From Ilumatobacteraceae bacterium (GTDB lineage: Bacteria > Actinomycetota > Acidimicrobiia > Acidimicrobiales > Ilumatobacteraceae), in the NCBI GenBank assembly GCA_030728545.1, contig JANQZQ010000031.1:1-5998 (forward strand): 5,998 nucleotides of DNA. The letters are read 5' to 3'. The first letter of the stretch is position 1; the number at the start of each line of letters is the position of its first letter. Position numbers and translations under genes: made by a program. Under the pieces are notes generated by a model. That model did no database searches, was not told where the DNA came from, and worked only from the letters and a program-made list of their open reading frames with translations. Below are positions 1 to 4,211 of the stretch, in pieces.

Positions 1-154
1 GTTGCCGCTCATTGGCAATGTCAAAGTCGTGTCGTCGACATTTTTTGATATCGGTGTGCTGTTCGTGGTGGTGGCCGTGGTGCTTTTGATCTTGCAGTTT
101 TTGGGTGAGCGCGGTGCTGCGCTCATGGACGACTCGGTGGGTGGTGAGTCATGA
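1..154 (+). CDS. mnhB: Na+/H+ antiporter subunit MnhB (or MnhB domain of a fused MnhA), C-terminal fragment
   Basis: Reading from base 2, the fragment encodes 50 residues and ends at the TGA of 152-154; its start lies left of the window. It begins LPLIGNVKVVSSTFFDIGV and continues into a very hydrophobic helix (LFVVVAVVLLILQFLG), then a short polar tail ending DDSVGGES. The FDIGV motif followed by a Val/Leu-rich helix is the hallmark of the last transmembrane segment of MnhB/MrpB. MnhB is a membrane subunit of the Mrp antiporter, which exchanges cytoplasmic Na+ for external H+. In some actinobacteria and proteobacteria this domain is fused to the C-terminus of MnhA, and the window cannot show which arrangement applies. 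The stop overlaps the mnhC start as ATGA. Family assignment rests on this motif and on the mnhC-G genes that follow in canonical order. Confidence 0.85.
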   Translation, partial: LPLIGNVKVVSSTFFDIGVLFVVVAVVLLILQFLGERGAALMDDSVGGES

Positions 155-546
155 GCGTGTGGTCACTTGTCCTAGTCAGCGTGTTGTTTGGCGTCGGGGC
201 CTATTTATTGATGGATCGCTCACTGACTCGCATTGCGCTTGGGGTCGGAGCGCTTGGCAACGGGGTGAACGTCTTGATTATCTCTGCCGGTAGCGACGTG
301 GGTGAAGCCCCGATCATCGGTCGTGACGGGACCCTCACCGACCCATTGCCGCAGGCACTCGTCTTGACCGCAATTGTGATTGGTTTCGCACTGCTCACAT
401 TTCTCATGACCCTCGCATGGCGCAACTGGACAATTTCTGGCAACGATGAAGTCGAAGACGATGTGGAAGATCGTCTGGTGGCCCGACGCGCGGAGCGAAC
501 GGCCAAATCGGGCGATCAGCCGCACCATGAGGACGTAACGCCGTGA
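151..546 (+). CDS. mnhC: Na+/H+ antiporter subunit MnhC (MrpC, NuoK-like)
   Basis: This 131-residue membrane protein is the NuoK-like subunit of the Mrp antiporter, related to a small membrane subunit of respiratory complex I. Three hydrophobic segments are visible, at about residues 3-21, 26-46 and 66-90. Helix 2 holds the family pattern ALGVGALGNGVNVLIISAG, and residues 63-80 hold the conserved signature TDPLPQALVLTAIVIGFA. A charged, largely acidic tail follows from about residue 97 (NDEVEDDVEDRLVARRAE); family members are often nearer 110-120 residues, so the protein is slightly extended. The ATG start overlaps the upstream TGA and is preceded by a purine-rich GGTGAG at 143-148, very close to the start, so translational coupling to mnhB is likely. 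The stop overlaps the mnhD GTG start. Confidence 0.95.
   Translation: MSVWSLVLVSVLFGVGAYLLMDRSLTRIALGVGALGNGVNVLIISAGSDVGEAPIIGRDGTLTDPLPQALVLTAIVIGFALLTFLMTLAWRNWTISGNDEVEDDVEDRLVARRAERTAKSGDQPHHEDVTP
529..533 (+). promoter_or_regulatory. Shine-Dalgarno site for the GTG start of mnhD
   Basis: GAGGA at 529-533 lies inside the end of mnhC, nine bases before the GTG at 543-545. Its position supports the GTG as the real mnhD start. The first in-frame ATG (Met88) lies inside a conserved transmembrane region and would remove the first two to three helices. Confidence 0.6.
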
Positions 547-2024
547 GCACCTTGGTGGCCCTGCCGATCTTGATTCCGCTGATTACTGCTGCGGTGATGT
601 TGTTGACGCGCAATTTGATCGTGCAACGCTGCTTGAGCTTTGTCGCATTGTCTTTGTCGCTGACAATTGCTGTCGTGCTGCTGGTCGACGTCTGGGGGAG
701 CGGCAACATTGTGGTTGCTCGCCTTGGTGGTTGGCCCGGCTCGTTTGCCATCACGCTGGTGGCCGACCGATTGGCGTCGGTGCTGGTGGTCGTGGCGATG
801 GCGGTAACGCTCGTGGTGTTGTTGTTTGCACTCGGCCAACAAGCAGCGGATGAGCACTCGTCGTATTACCACCCCGTCTATATGGCGTTGACCGCAGGAA
901 TTGCCCAGGCGTTTTTGGCAGGGGATTTGTTCAATTTGTTCGTGGCATTTGAAATCTTGTTGATGGCCAGTTATGTGTTGCTCACGCTGGAGGGCACCAG
1001 CGAACAAATTCGGTCTGGAACTACCTATGTGGTGCTGAATGTGATTGAGTCGCTCGTGTTGGTGACGGCTGTTGGGCTCATCTTTGCGGCAACGGGCACG
1101 GTGAACTTTGCCGAACTGCCTGAGCGATTGGCCGAGCTCCCGGATGGGGTCCGCACTGGCTTGCATCTGTTGCTGTTGGTGGCATTCGGAATCAAGGCTG
1201 CGGTGTTTCCATTGTTTTTCTGGTTGCCCGATTCGTATCCAACCGCGCCAAGTTCGGCAAGCGCCGTGTTTGCCGGCTTGTTGACCAAAGTTGGTGTGTA
1301 TTGCCTCATTCGTGTGCAGACCTTGTTGTTCCCGGGTGAACTTAGCGATCTGGTCATGATTGTTGGTATTGCCACCATGGCGATCGGAGTCATCGGTGCA
1401 ATCTCTCAGCAGGACATGAAACGAATACTTTCTTTCCACATCATTTCTCAAATCGGCTACATGGTCTTCGGGCTGGGCATCGGTGGCGCAGCGGCCATTG
1501 CCGCAACCGTGTTTTATCTGATTCACCACATCCCCGTGAAGACATCGCTGTTCTTGGTGGAAGGCATCATCGAACGTGACTCTGGCACGAGCTCTCTCGA
1601 CCGAATCAGCGGGCTGGCGCGGCGGTCACCGATGTTGGCGGTGCTGTTTTTGCTGCCGGCTCTCAGCCTGGCGGGCTTTCCGCCCCTCTCGGGCTTTCTT
1701 GCCAAATTTGCAGTGGTGCGGGCCGGTTTCGACTCGCAGCAATATGTCGGTGTCGGTGTGGCCTTGCTGGTGAGCATGCTCACGCTGGTGTCGATGGCCA
1801 AGATTTGGGTCGGTGCGTTTTGGGGCGAAGCCGAACCAGCGCGACCGTCTGGCGATGTTGGCATCTTGCGTCACCAGCGATCAATGGCCGCAGCCACGAT
1901 GTTGCTCGTTGCAATGACGGTGGCAATTGCGACGGCGGCAGGCCCGCTGTATGAATTTGCTACTCAGGCCGCCATCCAAATGCTCGATGTAGCGACCTAT
2001 GTTTCAGCGGTGCGAGGGTCATGA
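543..2024 (+). CDS. mnhD: Na+/H+ antiporter subunit MnhD (MrpD, proton-antiporter-M / NuoN-M-like)
   Basis: This 493-residue polytopic protein has about 14 predicted hydrophobic segments and belongs to the Proton_antipo_M family, homologous to complex I subunits NuoL/M/N. It is one of the two large ion-translocating subunits of the Mrp complex. Residues expected in the proton path are present. Glu137 sits in FNLFVAFEILLMASY, at the same number as the essential Glu of Bacillus MrpD. Lys218 is in AFGIKAAVFPLFFWLPD, Lys249 in GLLTKVGVY, the His328-His329 pair in FYLIHHIPVKTSLF, and Lys388 in SGFLAKFA. The DMKRILSFHIISQIGY stretch (291-306) and GFPPLSGF (378-385) are family signatures. The start is GTG at 543, overlapping the mnhC stop as GTGA; length is normal for the family and the frame is intact. 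The stop overlaps the mnhE start. I infer a functional proton-pumping subunit. Confidence 0.97.
   Translation: MSTLVALPILIPLITAAVMLLTRNLIVQRCLSFVALSLSLTIAVVLLVDVWGSGNIVVARLGGWPGSFAITLVADRLASVLVVVAMAVTLVVLLFALGQQAADEHSSYYHPVYMALTAGIAQAFLAGDLFNLFVAFEILLMASYVLLTLEGTSEQIRSGTTYVVLNVIESLVLVTAVGLIFAATGTVNFAELPERLAELPDGVRTGLHLLLLVAFGIKAAVFPLFFWLPDSYPTAPSSASAVFAGLLTKVGVYCLIRVQTLLFPGELSDLVMIVGIATMAIGVIGAISQQDMKRILSFHIISQIGYMVFGLGIGGAAAIAATVFYLIHHIPVKTSLFLVEGIIERDSGTSSLDRISGLARRSPMLAVLFLLPALSLAGFPPLSGFLAKFAVVRAGFDSQQYVGVGVALLVSMLTLVSMAKIWVGAFWGEAEPARPSGDVGILRHQRSMAAATMLLVAMTVAIATAAGPLYEFATQAAIQMLDVATYVSAVRGS
2014..2018 (+). promoter_or_regulatory. Shine-Dalgarno-like GAGGG before the double ATG of mnhE
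   Basis: GAGGG at 2014-2018 lies two bases before the ATG at 2021 and five before the ATG at 2024. The spacing fits the second ATG better. In that case mnhD and mnhE would share only one base (TGATG) instead of four (ATGA). The two choices differ by a single Met, so the protein is essentially unchanged. Confidence 0.45.
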
Positions 2025-2494
2025 TGACTCGTTCGCTGGCCTTGCTGGTGCTGTGGGTTGCTCTGTGGGGGGAGTTATCGGTAGCCAACCTCCTGAGTGG
2101 AGTGCTTCTTGTGGCTCTAGTGACCTGGTTGTTTGTCCATGATGAACCGCAGTACACACTGCGCCCACTGGCTGCGTTGCGACTTGGTGCCCACGTGTTG
2201 GTCAATCTCGTTTCGTCGAGTGCGCGGGTGGTTCTGGCGGTGATTGCGCCGACACCGCAACGATCTGCAACGTCAATTCAGCAAGTGCAGTTGGCCCACG
2301 GTTCGGTGTTCATCGGGGCGATCGTGGCAAATGCGATTACCTTGACACCTGGCACGATGAGCCTCGAGCTTGACCCTTCTAAATTGGTGTTGTCGGTGCA
2401 CGTGCTGGGCGACATTGACGAAGCCTTGTTTCGCGCCGACGTGCTGGGTTTAGAGCAGCTGGTAGCCAACGCGGTGAGGCTGCGTAGCAAATGA
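2021..2494 (+). CDS. mnhE: Na+/H+ antiporter subunit MnhE (MrpE)
   Basis: This 157-residue MnhE-family subunit of the Mrp antiporter is needed for assembly or stability of the full complex in studied bacteria. Two N-terminal hydrophobic segments (about residues 4-39) are followed by a third (about 55-76) and a C-terminal soluble domain. The family signature AITLTPGTMSLEL spans residues 105-117, with the Thr-Pro pair at 109-110. The downstream part, LVLSVHVLGD, matches the beta-strand region that normally follows. Length is typical. The start is ATG at 2021 or the adjacent ATG at 2024; the spacing from the GAGGG at 2014-2018 slightly favours the second. The stop codon overlaps the mnhF ATG by four bases, so coupled translation is expected. 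No frame damage was seen. Confidence 0.95.
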   Translation: MMTRSLALLVLWVALWGELSVANLLSGVLLVALVTWLFVHDEPQYTLRPLAALRLGAHVLVNLVSSSARVVLAVIAPTPQRSATSIQQVQLAHGSVFIGAIVANAITLTPGTMSLELDPSKLVLSVHVLGDIDEALFRADVLGLEQLVANAVRLRSK

Positions 2495-2760
2495 CCATCA
2501 TCGCCTACCTTTCGCTCGGCTGTCTAGCCACGGCTGGCCTCCTTGGTGTGCTGCGGATTGTGCGCCGCACCTCGCTCGGTGATCGCGCGGTTGCCTTTGA
2601 CATGTTGACCTCGGTACTCACCTGTGGTCTCTTGGTGTCGGCTGGGGTGACCACTGATGGATTAAATCTCGATCTGGCCGTGTTGCTTGGTCTGCTCGGG
2701 TTTGTTGCGTCGGTGGCGATTGCTCGATTTATCGAATCACGTGATGAGGTGGAGTCATGA
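2491..2760 (+). CDS. mnhF: Na+/H+ antiporter subunit MnhF (MrpF)
   Basis: This 89-residue small membrane subunit of the Mrp complex has three hydrophobic segments, at about residues 3-22, 36-54 and 60-81. The family core RRTSLGDRAVAFDMLTS (25-41) contains the expected basic residues, then Asp31-Arg32 and Asp37. This corresponds to the conserved R-x-x-(G/S)-P-T-x-x-D-R-x-x-A-x-D pattern, although the usual Pro after the Arg is not obvious here. The acidic C-terminus (RFIESRDEVES) is a normal ending. The ATG overlaps the mnhE stop. A weak GGTGAGG at 2473-2479 lies 11 bases upstream, so initiation probably depends on coupling to mnhE. The small size, membrane profile and position between mnhE and mnhG make the call secure. 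Confidence 0.93.
   Translation: MTIIAYLSLGCLATAGLLGVLRIVRRTSLGDRAVAFDMLTSVLTCGLLVSAGVTTDGLNLDLAVLLGLLGFVASVAIARFIESRDEVES
2746..2751 (+). promoter_or_regulatory. Shine-Dalgarno site for mnhG
   Basis: GAGGTG at 2746-2751, inside the end of mnhF, lies five bases before the mnhG ATG. It is the best Shine-Dalgarno match among the small-subunit genes in this operon and supports the ATG at 2757 as the start. Confidence 0.55.
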
Positions 2761-3050
2761 GCGACACCTTGCAGATACTTCGTGACGTGATATCCGCTGT
2801 GTTCATGCTGACTGGGTCGTTGCTTGCTTTGGTGTCGTCAATTGGGTTGTTTCGGTTCTCGTCAACTCGTGCCCGCATGCATGCAACAACGAAACCAGCA
2901 ACGCTCGGCGTATTGCTGTGCGCGGTTGGCGCTGCTGCGCAATTCAGTGATGTGTCAAGCGTTGCCAAGTTGGCAGTGATTGTGGTGTTGCAGTTGGTCG
3001 CGGCGCCGATTGGCGCACACATGCTCGGGCGCGCTGTGGGTGGCAAGTAA
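2757..3050 (+). CDS. mnhG: Na+/H+ antiporter subunit MnhG (MrpG/PhaG)
   Basis: This 97-residue membrane subunit is the last canonical member of the mnhA-G set. Three hydrophobic segments are visible, at about residues 10-32, 48-62 and 70-88. The diagnostic central motif is present as GLFRFSSTRARMHATTKPATLGV (30-52 region), with Arg33, His42 and Lys46 conserved. The C-terminal APIGAHMLGRA (83-93) matches the family's T-A-P-x-x-A-H ending, including Pro84 and His88. The usual R-F-P-D is replaced by R-F-S-S at residues 33-36, which is uncommon as far as I know the family. The start overlaps the mnhF stop by four bases and the stop is TAA at 3048-3050. The exchanger gene begins within about 10 bases downstream, so the message probably continues. 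Confidence 0.94.
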   Translation: MSDTLQILRDVISAVFMLTGSLLALVSSIGLFRFSSTRARMHATTKPATLGVLLCAVGAAAQFSDVSSVAKLAVIVVLQLVAAPIGAHMLGRAVGGK

Positions 3051-3060
3051 CCTCACACCA

Positions 3061-4158
3061 GTGGATTTTCAGAGTGCGCTCGGGCTCATTGCCGGTTTGG
3101 TTTGTCTGACCCTCGGCGCCGAGTGGCTGGTGCGCGGTGCATCGACAGTGGCGGCTCGGCTCGGCATCGCCCCAATCATCATTGGTCTCACGGTCGTTGC
3201 CTTTGGCACCAGTGCCCCCGAATTTGCCGTCTCAATCGGTGGAGCATTGACCGACAATGCCGACGTGGCTTTGGGCAACGTGGTGGGCAGCAATATTTTG
3301 AACATTCTGTTGGTGCTCGGTCTTTCGGCAGCTATCGGGTCGTTGACCATCGAACAGCGCATCATCAAGCGCGATATTCCGATTCTGATGGCGATGTCAC
3401 TGGTGGCGTATGGGTTGGTGCTCAACGAGTCGCTGCATCGTCTGGAGGGTGCGGCGTTGTTCGTTGGGCTCCTCGGCTATCTCTGGTGGCTATTGCGCGA
3501 TGCGCGCCGAGCCGATTCGACTAAGACACCAGCCGCTGGCGAAGTTGCCGAGTTGCTTGAGGGTTCGATGGCCACCAAGCCGTTGGCGTTTCAGATTGGG
3601 CTCATCGTGGTGGGCTTGGCCCTACTTGTTGCGGGTTCACGCCTATTGGTGGGTTCAGCAACCCAGATTGCCGAAGCCTTTGGGGTGAGCGATTTGATTA
3701 TTGGTCTCACCGTGGTGGCTGCGGGCACTTCGCTGCCCGAACTTGCCACCTCGGTCATGGCCGCATATCGCGGCCAGCGCGATATTGCCGTGGGCAACGT
3801 TGTGGGCTCAAACATCTTCAATATTCTCGGGGTGCTTGGTGCGTCTGCTGCACTCGCCCCATCGGGTATCGCAGTCGATCGGGAGCTGATTCGCCTCGAC
3901 TTCCCGGTGATGTTGGCTGCCACGCTCGTGCTCATACCCATTTGTTGGAATGGTTTTGCAATCAAGCGCTGGGAGGGTGCTTTGCTCGCAGCGTTCTACG
4001 TGGCCTACGTCGCCTATCTCGTGATGGAGTCTGGCGAGAACACATCGCCGCAAGTGTTTCGTTCAGCAATGCTCATCGGGGTGCCACTCGTGATGGCTGC
4101 CTATTTCGCCAGTGGCTGGCGGGGTTGGCAAAAATACCGGTTAAGTCAAAAGCCCTAG
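3061..4158 (+). CDS. CaCA-family sodium/calcium exchanger (YrbG/NCX-like)
   Basis: This 365-residue integral membrane protein has about ten hydrophobic helices arranged as two homologous halves, and is predicted to exchange Na+ (or H+) for Ca2+ across the cytoplasmic membrane. The alpha-1 repeat (residues 42-87, bases 3184-3321) contains GLTVVAFGTSAPE and GNVVGSNILNILLVLG. Alpha-2 (215-260, bases 3703-3840) contains GLTVVAAGTSLPE and GNVVGSNIFNILGVLG. The two ion-binding glutamates are Glu54 and Glu227, with Thr50/Ser51, Thr223/Ser224, Ser77 and Ser250 alongside. Asn81 and Asn254 occupy the pseudo-symmetric position that is Asn/Asp in the archaeal NCX_Mj structure. A polar loop at about 145-172 separates the halves. 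GTG at 3061 was chosen because it places the first helix as in homologues. An in-frame GTG at 3040, overlapping mnhG, would add seven residues; neither has a strong Shine-Dalgarno. No promoter is apparent, so cotranscription with the mnh genes is inferred. Substrate is assigned by family, not shown. Confidence 0.92.
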   Translation: MDFQSALGLIAGLVCLTLGAEWLVRGASTVAARLGIAPIIIGLTVVAFGTSAPEFAVSIGGALTDNADVALGNVVGSNILNILLVLGLSAAIGSLTIEQRIIKRDIPILMAMSLVAYGLVLNESLHRLEGAALFVGLLGYLWWLLRDARRADSTKTPAAGEVAELLEGSMATKPLAFQIGLIVVGLALLVAGSRLLVGSATQIAEAFGVSDLIIGLTVVAAGTSLPELATSVMAAYRGQRDIAVGNVVGSNIFNILGVLGASAALAPSGIAVDRELIRLDFPVMLAATLVLIPICWNGFAIKRWEGALLAAFYVAYVAYLVMESGENTSPQVFRSAMLIGVPLVMAAYFASGWRGWQKYRLSQKP

Positions 4159-4188
4159 CGACGCCGTGGGGGACGACGACGCTAGGGC
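4152..4188 (-). terminator. Rho-independent-type hairpin between convergent genes, best oriented for katG
   Basis: GCCCTAGCG (4152-4160) pairs perfectly with CGCTAGGGC (4180-4188), giving a 9-bp GC-rich stem around a 19-base interior; two further inner pairs (4162-4163 with 4177-4178) are possible. On the - strand the stem is followed by TTTTGACTT (complement of 4143-4151), a short T-run, and it lies 23 bases past the katG stop. On the + strand the stem is followed by CCTGACCG with no T-tract, so it would be a weak terminator at best for the mnh-exchanger message. The exchanger stop codon (TAG, 4156-4158) lies inside the left arm. Confidence 0.7.
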
Positions 4189-4211
4189 CTGACCGTTGAA
4201 TGGACTCTTGT

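Noticed and set aside
516..1529. Long open frame (337 codons) on the - strand opposite mnhC/mnhD
   Set aside because: Its translation is rich in His, Gln, Arg and Asn with no recognisable domain, as expected for the antisense of a hydrophobic membrane protein. mnhD on the + strand is a clear full-length family member.
2980..3060. Longer exchanger start at the first in-frame ATG (2980)
   Set aside because: It would overlap mnhG by about 70 bases and add a Cys/Trp/Arg-rich segment (MWCCSWSRRRLAH) that is just mnhG read in another frame. GTG 3061 or 3040 fits the family N-terminus.
3050..3061. Promoter or terminator between mnhG and the exchanger
   Set aside because: Only 10 bases separate the genes and no hairpin or -10/-35 pair could be recognised there or in the end of mnhG.
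3102..3688. Second-frame + strand open frames inside the exchanger gene
   Set aside because: Translations are Arg/Ser/Trp-rich and lack membrane segments or motifs. The exchanger frame is unambiguous across this stretch.
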